DNA of 64,000 nucleotides from Cryoendolithus antarcticus (taxonomy: Eukaryota; Ascomycota; Dothideomycetes; Cladosporiales; Cladosporiaceae), in contig NAJO01000014.1 in NCBI GenBank assembly GCA_002077065.1, positions 868,001 through 932,000 of the forward strand. Reading direction: 5' to 3'. The position numbers were made by a program, and so were the translations under genes. Position 1 is the stretch's first letter, and each line of letters opens with the position of its first letter. The notes under the pieces are model-generated. The model saw nothing but the letters and a program-made list of their open reading frames with translations. It had not been told where the DNA came from and searched no databases. This document shows, one piece after another, positions 1 through 11,765 of this stretch.

Positions 1-2
1 AG

Positions 3-914
3 TACCTGCTGTCCGGCACTGCCCTGGCAGAGACACTCTTCATCCGCCTTTGGTCAAGCATCTACCATCCGCTGATTCATCTAGGATTTGCGATCGAGTC
101 AGCGCAGCCTGCACTCGTCGCTGAAGCTCTCGCCGAGACAGCTGTGCACGACGCCTGGATTGGGAACTACCTCAAGCCAGCCGAAGCGGCAGCCAATGGG
201 CACCGTGATCGGCCTTCGAAGTCAATCGTCGAACTGATCGAAGCCATGCACAGCGATCAGACATTGCGAGATGCCGTTCGCTGGTCCGATAGTAGCATGC
301 TCCGCGATGGTATCATCTCTCGCGCAGGCGAGCGAATGGTCGGCTATGCTTCTCAGTACCAAATCCGGCCTATGGATGATATCAAGTACAAGACCGCTGA
401 GATGATCAACGCAGTGGCTTACTTCACAGGTGGAGCGCAGAGGGACGACTATGAGCCAAAGTACGACTTCTACTACATTCACAGTCTGAACAGCAGCATC
501 TTCTTCTCGACTTTCTTGGAGCAAGAATGGCTGAGTGATGCCCGGAGGCGCCGCCTACTGGAGTGGAAGGTCTGGAATGACCTGATCATGTATGCGTCAC
601 GCAAAGTACCAGAGCCGCGACTGGCTATCGTGCGAGCGTACAGACCCAAGCAGCCTTCCGGCTGGGAACAGATCTTCGATCGAGTGAAGACAACGCCCGA
701 CGACGGCCATGCTGCAAAGCTTGTCAGAGCCCTGGCGCATGGGCAGAGAGTGTGTATGCCGTATGAGGACCGGACTGAGTTCAGATTGAAACATCATGAT
801 TGGCTGCAGCTTGGGCACATGGCCATTGACTCTATTGAAGCAGGAGGTCCCACATGGGTGCGCTCTACTGGATTTGACGAGGCATGGGACGAGGTGCCTC
901 GGGCACAGCTGTAG
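3..914 (+). CDS. Questin oxidase-like (AflY/DUF4243 family) protein, 5' end missing
   Basis: The reading frame is already open at base 3 and runs to the TAG at 912-914, so about 303 C-terminal residues are visible and the N-terminus lies left of the window. The part before the first internal start-like codon carries an H-P-L-I-H-L-G-F-A-I-E stretch, followed further on by a Y-x-H-x-L-N-S segment and many buried aromatics; these are the hallmarks I associate with the questin oxidase-like family (Pfam Questin_oxidase, formerly DUF4243). Family members include AflY and questin oxidase, which open anthraquinone rings in Baeyer-Villiger-type oxidations in fungal polyketide pathways, but many homologues lie outside known clusters. 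The specific substrate cannot be told. An MFS transporter follows convergently 64 bases downstream, which would fit a metabolite-related locus extending to the left. Confidence 0.75.
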   Translation, partial: YLLSGTALAETLFIRLWSSIYHPLIHLGFAIESAQPALVAEALAETAVHDAWIGNYLKPAEAAANGHRDRPSKSIVELIEAMHSDQTLRDAVRWSDSSMLRDGIISRAGERMVGYASQYQIRPMDDIKYKTAEMINAVAYFTGGAQRDDYEPKYDFYYIHSLNSSIFFSTFLEQEWLSDARRRRLLEWKVWNDLIMYASRKVPEPRLAIVRAYRPKQPSGWEQIFDRVKTTPDDGHAAKLVRALAHGQRVCMPYEDRTEFRLKHHDWLQLGHMAIDSIEAGGPTWVRSTGFDEAWDEVPRAQL

Positions 915-978
915 TCATGAGGCAGTGACAGGTGTGAACATGAGATACACATCTGCAAAGCTTTCTCGCACACATTGA

Positions 979-2605
979 CTACTTCCGCGACTCCGCACGT
1001 AGCCTCCTTTGCGGTCCATATTTGTCAGTCAGCGCCAGTATCGTGCTGTTCATGTAGTACATTGGAACTGCGATCAGCAGCAGCGCCCACTGCACACCTG
1101 CCATCGTTCCAGAGACCTACGACATTGTCAGCGAATTGCAGTCAGTGTGATCCGACGAGTAGCTCACAGCCGACAGGCCCTCCTTGGCGATCCAATTGTT
1201 TGCATACAGACTACAGATCAACGCAATAACATTGCGGACCACGAATACTGTGACGAGAGCCTCTCCCGGAAAGCTCTGGTAGCAGTCCACAGCGTATGTG
1301 ATAGCGATGTTAGCCACTGCGGTGAAGCCGAAAGAGTGCATTCCGTAACCGAATGCCGAGCCGACCCAGCTGAGACGATGCGAGATACATTGCCCGAAGA
1401 TGATGAGACCGACCGGCGAGATCACGAAGGGAATCGCAAGAGCAATCAGACGCTTCTCCGGTCTTGGCTTCGCATCATGGTCATGTCGTCTGGCTCGGTT
1501 GGCCAGAAGATCGATGAGCTTCCCGCCGAAGTAAAAGGAGATGAGTGTACCGATCCAGCCTGAGATCGAGAAGAGCCCAACTTTGCCGAGCTTCCAGGAG
1601 TACGGCGGCCGCAGGAACGTTTGCGAGACTGTTATCTGGATAACGATGGTCCAACCCACAAACACACCAACGAGACAGCCGACCCAGAAGACGGGCGGGT
1701 ATACGGCCATTCGGATGATGTCCCAGAAAGTGCGGACGAAGCGCTGGAGTGGCTTATCGTTGTTGTAGCCTAGTGTAAGGCTGAGCCAGCCTGCGTATGT
1801 ACGAGGCTTGGGGATCTCATGAATTGCGTGCTGCTTGCGGGGAACGTAATACTGCGTCTCTCGGATGAAGAAGAAAGCGAGGATGAAGATAGCTCCTCCG
1901 GCTATGGCCAGGAAACCGCAAGACCAGCGCCAGGAATGTAGCTGCACGATGTACGCATTGATGAGTGGGCCGAGGAAGATGCCGGAAGCTAGAGCGAGAT
2001 GGAAGAACATCATGCAGTGCCCTCGCTGCTCGTAGAAGAACATGTCTGCCACTGCACTGGGCACTGTGGCATCAGCAGCACTGGCGCCAAAGCCGGCTAT
2101 CATTCGACCACCAAGCAAACTGCCATATGAGGTTGCCTTGGTGCTCCAAGCATTCGCTGCGACAAAGACGGCAAGCGCAAGGAGGTACACGGGTCGCTTG
2201 CCCACGACTCGCATCAGCGGCACCCAGAGCACATTGCCTAGACCGAACATGAGGACATTGAAGCCGACTAGCCAAGTGGCATGCGTAGCATCGGTCTTGA
2301 ATTGCTTCTGCAAGGGTACAATCGCTACCGTGAAGTTCGACCCATTCACGTTGGCAATGAACGAGAAAAGGCAGATCGTCCCGTACGTTGTGAGTTTGCT
2401 CAGCGTGCTCCAGTTCAGAGGATCATTCGGGTCGTTTGACGGGATCGGGTCTGTCCAGACGATTAGCGAGTGTGATAGACGTGACGGTGCGACGCAGCTT
2501 ACATCGGAGTGGCACAGCATCAGTCGTCTGTTTGTCAGAATCCGACTCCGCTACATTTGCCTCGTTCACTCTGTTCTTCTCCATCATGCCCATGGTGTCA
2601 GCCAT
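979..2605 (-). CDS. MFS transporter (DHA1-like)
   Basis: Three coding exons (2503-2605, 1168-2450, 979-1116) give about 507 residues. Introns of 52 bp (2451-2502, GTAAGC...ACAG with GCTAATC branch) and 51 bp (1117-1167, GTGAGC...GTAG with CTGAC branch) are required: the first joins the short hydrophilic start MADTMGMMEKN to the P-N-D-P-L-N-W motif, the second restores a 12th membrane segment (W-A-L-L-L-I-A-V-P) instead of a premature end. The family-typical D-P-N-D-P-L-N-W motif precedes membrane helix 1, a G-x3-W-V-P-L-x-R-V-x-G-K-R-P loop sits between helices 2 and 3, and further hydrophobic spans follow. It is probably a plasma-membrane proton-coupled drug or metabolite exporter; the substrate is unknown. 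The convergent questin oxidase-like neighbour suggests, but does not show, a metabolite role. Confidence 0.85.
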
Positions 2606-2939
2606 GTTGGCCAGCGGTTCCAGTACGCGCTCGAGATTAGTCTAAAGACAAAGCAGAGAGGGTATGCCGGTGAAGGCAAAGGACCGGCGCGCGAGATAGC
2701 GACATCCCCCCGATCGACAAGGAAATGCCGCGCCCAGACACTGTCCATGCAGAAGCGCGGTTGCACGACATGGGTTGTTCCCCACGCCATGCGCTCGCAA
2801 ATCTGGCAGACGCACGACCCCAGCACCGTTTCCACGTGCAGTGCGCGTGCAACAAATCATGCTCGTCTACAATCTTTGGCGCGACCCTGTTGCGGTTAAA
2901 ACGCCGCGGATGCTTAATCAAATGTGGCGAAGATTGGCT

Positions 2940-3221
2940 TTAGGGGCGGGGAAGCGGGAGCGCCAGTCTAATTTGCTCGGCACTTGCTTTCGATCGCTTG
3001 GCGGGCTTCGCTTCGGTGACATGCAGTGATGCCCTACTTGAGGGCAGTATGCTACAGTATCTGGTGACCTTGCAACCTTGACATAGTGAGAGTGTCTTGG
3101 AAGCGGCTGTAATCCTGCACAGCTCGCAGCGGTGTTCAAGTCCACCTGATCGGGCAGCCTTAGACCTCAGTTCCGACATGATAGCTCGATTCAATTCGCG
3201 TGAGATCTCCGAGCAGAACAC
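2940..3221 (-). pseudogene. MYND zinc-finger relic, frameshifted
   Basis: On the minus strand one frame reads H-R-C-E-L-C ... L-S-L-C-Q-G-C-K-V-T-R-Y-C-S, the first half of a MYND finger (C-x2-C ... C-x2-C ... Y-C-S). The expected second half is not in that frame: C-P-Q-V-G-H-H, resembling the C/H-Q-V-x-H part, sits in the next frame from about 3044, and an A-C-H-R-S-E-A-R-Q-A-like tail sits in the third frame. Two small indels would account for this. No recognisable domain flanks it. It could also be a chance match, but the complete first half argues against that. An intact MYND protein lies at 22386-23804 and is not obviously its direct parent. Confidence 0.45.
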
Positions 3222-3870
3222 CCTTTGCGCAGCCTCTCAGATGACTTCGTAATGGTTGTGGGAGTCCTGGAACGGTTGATGTTTAGGAGCTGAGAGGCGA
3301 GCAATGCCGAATTGATTCGGAAGATGTATTAGTTTGATACCGCGGATCAAGCCGAACGTATCGAGCAGACATGGCAGGTGGAAAATAGTCAGTGCTTACG
3401 CATCGCTCGCAATGTGATAGCATGCAAACGGGATCTCCGAGTTTCATGGTAGCGACGCTAGCTGACGTGTGCTCTATGCAGCTGACCGTTGCGATGGCTT
3501 CGTCAAATGATCTCTCGATAGTACTGCAGATGAAGGGAAGAGCGCAAACCGCACGCGAATAAGATAGATGACCAGCCAAGGGTGCCGCCTTGACGGCTCA
3601 TTTATGCAGTGGTATCTCGGTCTCCTGTCGTCTATAGCGGACACAGGGTGAGAGTGTGGGCAGGTAGGTGAACATCATGGGTCGTCTTGTAAGCTGTCGC
3701 AGGTAGCCCAAACGTACATGATGTGCGCCAAACGGAGAGACCTGCGATCGACTTCTTCCGGCATTCAAACGGCGCGATGTATGCGGCTTTTGACTCCCTT
3801 TGCGTAATGTACAGTCCCAGGCAGCATCTGGAGCGCCATACTGAACCAGCATTTCCTCCGATGTACAAGC
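3222..3870. other. Intergenic stretch
   Basis: Short open frames occur on both strands (for example 3283-3579 minus) but none shows a recognisable domain. It lies upstream of the MYND relic and downstream of the SMP/C2 gene. Confidence 0.5.
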
Positions 3871-6800
3871 CTACACTTCCGTCTCAATGCCAGGCTCTCT
3901 GCTGTTATGCTTGAACAGCCCAGTAATCTTGGCCTCAGCTCTCTCAGCCTTGTGTGCAGCCCACTCAGCAGTACGCGGTATCTGTATACATCGTCAGTCC
4001 ACAACACAAAAATCAGGAGAAAGACACATTTTACCTTCCATTGCATGACGCCACGATGCCGCCGATGCACGCTCTTCATGTTCTTCTTATACTCCTTCGC
4101 ACTATCCGCCCAACCATTAGTGATGCCCTTGCCATCCGTCGTCATGCTTCGTCCCTTCTGCTCGAGTCCGTCTGGTTTTGCCTTGTCGTCGGTACCGTTC
4201 TTGTCATCTCCATCGTTGGAAGAGTCGTCATCATCGTCACTGGACGAGCTCATCTCCTCGTCTACGATACCTGCCTCCTTGCCCGCCTTCTCCTCCTCTT
4301 CGTTATCCCTAGCGACGTCCAACACTTGGACGACTTGCTTCATGTCCGGGTCTCCGCTTGCCCATTTCCCATGCGCGCTGCCGAGTCCGCTCCAGAACAG
4401 CACTTTCAACTTGATCGTACCGAGCTTCTCGCCGCACTCGTCCAGCGAACATGCAACAGCTCGCTTAAAATCACCTTTCCACACTGTCAATTCGATTTCT
4501 TTCTCCGTTTCGTCAGGTATGTCACGGAGCCAGAGTACAGCAAAGGCAGCATTGTTATTCCCGATCATCTGCTTGTGCCGGAAGCGAATGCTAAAGCAGC
4601 TACTGTACCGTTTACTGACTGCTAAGTATGCACTTCGACCCTTGCGACCGCTCCAAGCATGCTCGCCCTCCTTGGCAGGACTGAACTTGGCTGTGCTAAG
4701 ATTCGTTCCGAGCTTAAGGCGCAGCTTCGTCACGTCCTGTGAGAGAGAAGAGGATGTAATTCCAGGCTTCACCTGTAGTGTGCCAAGTTCCCAACCTAGG
4801 GCCTTTGGAGGTGCTTGGAGTTGCACGCTCCGCCAAACAAGCGACAGGCGTATGCGTCCGTAGCCTACTCCGCCTGATAATGGCCAGAACCCGTTGACCT
4901 GAGAGCGGTGTTTGAATACATCTGCAAGCGACAGGTGCACGATGCCAAGCAGGGCGTCGTCTTCGTGTACCCTCGCATCTCGGACAGAGACATGCACCTC
5001 TGCATTCTGCCAATCCGGAATGAAGCGTTCTGTACCCGCGTTGAAGAAGGGTTTCGCATTCTTCGGTTTTGTCCGTGTCTTGAACACCTTACGGTGATTA
5101 ATCATGACGTTACAGTACGCACTCGGTAGAGTGTCGCCTTCTTCCTCTTCTTGATCTTTGGCTGCGTTCTTATCATCGGCTTTCTTGGAAGTCTGCTCCA
5201 GCTCCAGGCCTGTAATCTGATGAATCTGAATGCTAAATACCCCACTAGGGTACCCTTCCGGTGGAGGTGCCGAGATCATCATGTTATCCTGATGCATCTT
5301 CATCTCCTGAGCCTTCTGCTGCTCAAGTTCATCTTCGTCCTGCTTCTCACGGTTCTCCTTGACAAGAGCTTCTCGAAGCTTGCGCTTACAGATCCTATCG
5401 ACCTTCTCTCTCAGTTGCTCCATCGTCCGGATCTCGGTATCGTACGTCTGCTTGGCTAGCTGACACGGCTGGATGCGGACCTTGGAAAAATACCCAATCT
5501 CCCAGTCTAGCTTACCCGGCAGATCCTCGCCTGCCTTCAGCGCACGGAAGCCGTCAGAGCGTGGGCACATCTTGCCGTTCGATGCCGAGTCCCTCATTAG
5601 AGTCTTCAGATCGACCTCGATCCGGCCGAGATCATCGTCAGCGGTCAAGCGATCTGAGTCCCAGAGCTGCACGCGCAGTCTCTCGTCGACGTTGAGCTGT
5701 TCAGGCGTTATAAGCAGATAAACCGTCTCCTCCCACACTGGCTCCATCTCGTCCGTCAGCAGGCGCGTGCTCCACAGAGGTTTGCCAAACTTCGCCCAGC
5801 CCACAGAGACGTACGGATCAGCGCTACCCTCCTTAATGAGTGGGATGCCAGCATCGCCGACTTTAAAATCGTAGCCGCGCCTGATCCTCACGACCAAGAT
5901 CCCGCGAGCCGCAGTATCCTTTTTGAAGTCGTCACCGACGAGCATGTCTTTCAGATCAAGTGTCAGACTCTTCGGAGCGACATACTCGGCCATTGCCGCA
6001 TCTACGGCTGACTTGACGAAGTTGCTGATCACGGGCAGATCCATGATGTTCAGTCCGTGTTTCGACAGCGGCTGGCAGCTAAGATCAACCTTTGGCTGGC
6101 CCATGAACGTCAACGTGCAGAGAGCGAAGAATGGAGGGTCAGGTGTAAGCTGCAAGCGCATGCGCATTGTGCCGACAACGCCGCGAAGGTCTACCCACAC
6201 AGGCAGCTTTATGTTGCCTGGCAAGTAGAAGGCCAGCATCAGATGCATGTCCTTCATTCGCTTCCTCGCCATCTTCTTCTCCGACCGCGCGCGATACGCG
6301 AACGCGACTTCGAGATTAATGAAGTCACCCTCTTCCGCTTCCATGCCCTCTTCTACCGCCTGGTCCTCCTGTTCATCCTGCTTGTTACCCTTGTCATTCT
6401 CGCTCCTACTTCCATTATCATCACTCTTTTCGACCTCTCCTTCTCCTGGCACGGTCCGATCGTTCTTGTGGTCTCCTCCTTCTTGCGCTTTCTTCAGCCT
6501 GCCATCTGAGCCAACTGACCTCGCAGCAGCACCGGTCGGCAGCCATCGCACGCCAAGTATGCGCAGAGCTTCACTCCCTTGTCCAATGTCGTCCACACTC
6601 ACCATTCGAACCAGCCGGGGTAGCGATGCCTGCATCACGTCCTCCAAGGTGTCGGCTAGACTTATGAACAAATCCGGGTTCACCAATGGCCAGACCGAAG
6701 CAACCAGGGAGTTTAGCCAGCGAGTACTCTCAGGGTCATGATGTTCCGAATCGTCCTTCGATCTTTTACGATTCGACTCCCACATCTCCTCCTCCCATAA

Positions 6801-7676
6801 GGTCTCTATGCGCTTGTCTGTCCAGTCTCTGATACCAGCAATGAGTGCCCATCCTCCGCCTGCTACCAGTAAGCTGAGAGCTGACCAAGTAGCGACAGAT
6901 CGTATCGACAACGTTGCAGTGGGTCGTAGCAAACGTTCCAGCGCCAGCGCCAGCACGGCGAGCGTCGATACACCTACGAGACCGACTGTCATACCTAACT
7001 TATTTATGTCCGCTAGCTCATGCTTAATACCATCGATCGAAGGAGGCGGGAAAAGAGCATTAAATCCTTCTTGACCCGCACGCATTTCATTCGTCTCATC
7101 CCGCAGCTCCTCGTCCGACTTGTTCTTGTTGCTCAGCCCGGTCGCTGTGCGAGTCGTGCTGCCAAACGGCGCATCGTTCTCACCTGCATCATCCAGCGCA
7201 TCTTGCGTAAAGTCGAAGATCTTGACTGGTAAGTGAGTGATAGGATCTGTGACTTCGCGCTCAGCTCGCTCATCACCTCGTTTCCTCATGCCTTTTCTCT
7301 TGGCTTTCGGGTGCGCGGCCTGGCCAACTTCAGATGTATCCTTTGGCGCGTCTCCGTCGCCATGGCTGTCCTGAGCACCGCCGTTGGCATCATCGTCTGC
7401 CTTGCTTGTGTTGTCAACATCGTCGTTATTGCCGTCCTTGTTAGCGTCGCCATGGTCATCGTCTCCCCGTGAGAGGTACCGCCGTGCCGTCGCTTTCGCC
7501 TGGTCTGTACTCGAGACGTTGCTGCCGTCATCATCCCCATCTTGGCCAGCGTTGGCTTGCGCTAGTCGGTTCTCCTTCTCTTCACGATACTTGGAGATGG
7601 TCGGTATCTGATGATGCGGACTATGAGCTGGTATGTACCTCCGCTTGTCCTCGCCTGCATCATCGTAGCCGGACAT
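3871..7676 (-). CDS. SMP and C2 domain membrane protein (Mug190/tricalbin-like)
   Basis: Exons 4035-7676 and 3871-3981 give about 1250 residues. The 53 bp intron (3982-4034, GTAAAA...ACAG, CTGAC branch) replaces a nonsense-looking tail with an ordered end, K-I-P-R-T-A-E-W ... G-I-E-T-E-V. Layout: an acidic disordered N-terminus (about 40-200), two close membrane spans (about 227-246 and 260-282) forming a likely ER hairpin, an SMP lipid-transfer domain (about 316-580, W-L-N-S-L-V ... W-P ... N-P-D-L-F and later G-L-N-I-M-D-L-P-V-I), a C2 domain (about 590-695, with D-P-Y-V-S-V and W-D-S-D), a coiled-coil segment near 740-790, and a second C2 near 815-960. This matches fission yeast Mug190 and, more loosely, tricalbins/extended synaptotagmins, which tether the ER to other membranes and move lipids. 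An SMP role is inferred from the family. Confidence 0.88.
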
Positions 7677-8800
7677 GGCAGTGGATGTATCCCTCCACGG
7701 GAGATCAGAAGAACAAAGGGCCTAGTAACCTTGAGCTCATTGGATGGACTTAGGTTGGTAGCAGACTTTCTCCTACCCAAGCCGACTAATGAATGAGCGA
7801 TGCCGAAGATGATGTGAAAGGAAGGACCGACTCTCCACCTACCTCCAGGTCAATGGCACTGCGATCCTGGTCAAGATGTCGCGTGCTCGTGGCAGTACCG
7901 GCACCGCGATGTTGACAGCAGCTTGGCTACCTGGATCTTGCGCAGGTGGGGTTCTGAAACGCGTCATCCCATCGCGAGGTGAAACGGATATCGGATGTAT
8001 CTTCTGGGCGTACCTGCATGCGATGAAAGTATTCGGAGGTTCTTCGCGAGAACAACAGACCAAGGTTGCGGCGCGATAGAGAAGGCATGATCCAGGACAT
8101 GCACTTCGTTCACGTCGCCGACAAGCCACGTGCGTAAGTCATATTGAGAATGGAAGGCAAAGCCACCCGGAGCATCAAAGTATTCGGCTATGATGAGCCG
8201 CTGCTGCAATTAAAGCTGTCGCATCTTTCGTTGTCGTCCCCGATCGACTCTTAGGGAAACAGGAGCCTTGCATAATCGCTGGTGTGCTGGAGATAAGTCA
8301 ATCTGCCAGGAACCTGGCCTTGTGCGTGCCAATACCAGCGGCAAAGGGAAACGAGTGTTCCTCTCTTTGCAACACAGACTGCAAGACAAAGTTTCCATCC
8401 GTGGATTCATGTATCAGCAGAAGCGACAAGCATTTTGGCTCTGGCCGCGCCTGGCGCACGAGGGGCAGCTGCAGTCCGGCGACTCCAGATGCGCGGGCTG
8501 CACAGCGCATCAAGCCCGCATATGCAACATCAAGCTCAGCCTCATTGCAATGTCGTTGCATGCAATGTCGTTGCCATTGACTTCTATAGCGCATACCGCT
8601 ACTTGTCATGCCCGTCGCTGTCCAATGCCCTCACCTACAAAGCCTGATCGGACTTTTACCGTCCATTGACACTAGCCCAGTCACGCGCCTCGTTCACCGG
8701 TCTGCAAGCGCGCCTGAGGCTCGCGCTTCGAGGTCAGCCCTCGTTTCGTGGAGCCGCAACAGACCTCACCGGTGCCGTCACCGGTGCCAGAGTATGGAAG
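7677..8800. promoter_or_regulatory. Divergent intergenic region
   Basis: This 1.1 kb separates the start codons of the SMP/C2 gene (minus) and the zinc-cluster regulator (plus) and should hold both promoters. I see no convincing gene. A 15-base near-perfect direct repeat (TGCAATGTCGTTGC) lies at 8546-8575. Confidence 0.5.
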
Positions 8801-11538
8801 ATGGGCCTCGCCCAGTCGCCTGCCTCAGCCTTTCCTTCCGACCATGTCGTTCGCCCTGATGAATTGCACTCCGAAGGTGTCTTCCACGAAATGACCGCGG
8901 AAGAGTTCGAAGCTACTCTCCGTGACTGGCACTTCACGAGCCCTATCGAGGTATCGTCCGATGCATTCGAGCCCAGCAACAAGGGTAGCCAACAGCACAC
9001 TCCAGTGTCACCGCAGACTTCAAATGACCAATACACGCCGAGCTCCAACGACGCCGACTGGATCGAGGTCTACGGCAATGGGCTGGATCAAGAAACGCTT
9101 GACATATGCTCCGCCGATGCGTCGAGCTTCTCTGGCGACTTCGAGACGATATCGCCTCTAGAGAGTCACTACAGCGCCTATTCGATGATGAGTCAGCCCG
9201 ATCATTCAGAACCCGCGTCAGCCTCTGGGAGCTCCCGCAGACCATCCGTTGCACCGGTTGCAACACAGCGAAGGGTACACCCCGCTGGCGGTGATGCTGC
9301 TAGACCCGAGCCGACGCGCCAGCCGGAGAGAGCGCAAGATGACTTGTCGCAACACCCTTTCGATATGGACGCTGTAATGACAAGTGCTGCTCTGGACAGC
9401 GCACTACTCACTGGCTTGAACCCGCAAGACGCGTTCTACCACAACGCACCTCCTCTGCAAAGCTCATGGCGTGAGGCTGGACCTGGCGCCAGTAATACAT
9501 TCTACCATGGATCATCTCAAGCAACTGCATATGCCTGGGGCACCATGCAGCATACCATGTCTCCTTACGAAGGCTTCTTGGCTGCGACTGCCACTGCGCC
9601 CATTTCAGCAACAGACTCTCAACCCTTGAACCAGCATCTGGCATATCAGATCGCCCACAATCAGCAGACCTTGCCCACTACAAGCGGTGCCAATGATCAT
9701 CTCACCTCATTCACATCGACACCCAGCCATGCAGTAGGCTTTCATGCGACCTCCGCACTATCGATACCCGTGACAATGGACCCGAGCAATCTGGCAATGC
9801 ACGCACGTCCCGCCCTACAGATCCCAGTGCAGAATCGCCCAGCTCCAATACCTGTACCGACTCGGCAGGCAGCGCATGCCCCATATCCGAGTACGCATCG
9901 TACGATCGCTGTCGCAGGTCCCGCTGCCATAGTCACCTCAACTCATCACCGACACGCACCAGAGCCTTCCTCGGCAAAGGGTGGTCGGAAGAAGAACACG
10001 CACTTGAACGATGAGACGCGACAGAAGAGCTCCACAATGCGCAAACGTGGTGCATGCTGGAGGTGTGCCATGCAGCGAGATCCAGTATGTCGTATCCACC
10101 TGTTTTGCAAGCGTACCAATGAGCTAACATGTGCAGTGCGATGGTGGTGATCCATGCACCCGATGTCAGATGCGATGGCAGAAAGGGCAGCAATACTTCT
10201 TCGACTGCGATAGATCAAAGCTGCCAGACTTCGTGCTTGACTTCCTGCCGCGTAAGTACTGCAGTACTCGCGCTGAAGACCCCAGCTGACATCTACTGCT
10301 AGCTTCATTGACGCTGATGCACCAGAAACAGACCATCGAAAACTGCGTGCGTGAGCAAGTCCAGTTCTGGGACTTCAAGCGACCTGTTGTTGTCCACCTC
10401 ACCAGTGGCTATGGCCCACCGCTGCGATGGACATTATACGAATTCGTTCCAAGCACCCAAGAGTACCTCGGTCAAGTTCAGTTCAGACAGAATCCCTCCA
10501 CCGGCCGCTCTGTACGCTCCGACAGGTACTCACCTCCCCTCGGCATTACCAAGATCGAGACGAGCGATGATGCGCACTTCAAGAACTACCTCGACGAGCT
10601 CATGGAGAGCCATCATCTGGGCGACTTCCCGTGGACGTGCTTCGAGGAAGAGTCTCAGGTGAACGACTTCCAAGCCACTACCTTAGCTCTTCTCGTCCAG
10701 CTCTACGCACGCACTCAAGACATCGACGTGAGTATTCCTTGATCTCTGCAATCCATACACATCGCTAACACCTCACCCCGTAGCTCCGATCTCTCCTCCG
10801 CTCCATCATTAAAATGCTAATAATAACCTACATTATGGGCCACACCCTCACTTTCCCTGACGATACCCTCCACTACATCCGAGCCTCAATCCAGCACCCT
10901 CACAAACCTCCCGTGCTACCCGCGCACACCTCTCCACGCCTTGCAAACCGCCAGCTTAAATTCTTCTTTTCTACTCTGCGCGGGAACATCTACAAAGACA
11001 TCCTCAAATGGCTGCAGGCCACTCTTCACACCTCAGGCCATAAGGAGTCGACCTGGCTTTCCGCGTTCTGCGTCATGCTCGGTCTCGGTATGGTGCTAGA
11101 GGAGGTGCAGAGGACTATACAGCTGCAGGCTGATACGAAGGCCATGAAAGGCGATATGCCGTTCGCAGAAGCTATGCAAGAGGCAAGGTGGGCTTGCGAG
11201 AAGATCGATGAGAGGTTCAAGTTGCTAGTGGGGTTGTATCAATGCAAGTATCGGGACAAGAAGTGGGTTGGTCGGGGGAGTTTTGGGGAGCAGACGCCGA
11301 AGCTGAGGGACCCGATTGAGGGCGAGTTTCTGGCGGAGTTGAGATTGCTTGTTGAGGAGAGAGGTATTTTCCTGCTGACTTATCCGAGCTATGTTTGGTA
11401 CAGAGCTGACATCGTTTTGCAGAGGCGCACTTACGACACCGAAGCAACATCGCATTGAGCTCGGAAACACAATGCCAGTACACATCACGATTGGTGGCCA
11501 AGTTCCTGCTACCTTTCTTAAACCTACCGGTCGGCTGA
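8801..11538 (+). CDS. Zn(II)2Cys6-type transcription factor
   Basis: Five exons (8801-10084, 10137-10251, 10303-10727, 10784-11363, 11423-11538) give about 839 residues in one continuous frame; introns are 52, 51, 56 and 59 bp. The frame is open further upstream, but 8801 is its first ATG. The first 400 residues are Ser/Thr/Pro/Gln-rich and disordered. A basic stretch (about 395-418) leads into C419-x2-C422-x6-C429-x5-C435-x2-C438-x13-C452, a zinc-cluster DNA-binding domain that the first intron splits. The C-terminal half is helical and conserved-looking, ending S-R-L-V-A-K-F-L-L-P-F-L. The zinc cluster sits in mid-protein rather than at the N-terminus, as in one filamentous-fungal subfamily. 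It acts in the nucleus; targets are unknown. The exact acceptor of intron 4 was chosen for the conserved tail. Confidence 0.83.
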
Positions 11539-11765
11539 GCATTCACTGCTCGACTTGCTGCTACGACATTCACGATCTGACGACATTTTCTACAACGCTT
11601 TGTATTCGATACCATCATGGAAGGCAACAATGCTCACTCGATAGATATATCATCATGACGACTTCCCTATCGATCGATAGCTTGCCGAGCGCAGACAGCG
11701 CCTCAACCTACTTCGTATGCAGTCCATTCGTAAAAGCGTTCGTATTTCATTCAACTCTGCCGCAT

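Noticed and set aside
3907..4863. 318-codon plus-strand frame
   Set aside because: Antisense to the SMP/C2 gene, whose domains and intron are clear on the other strand.
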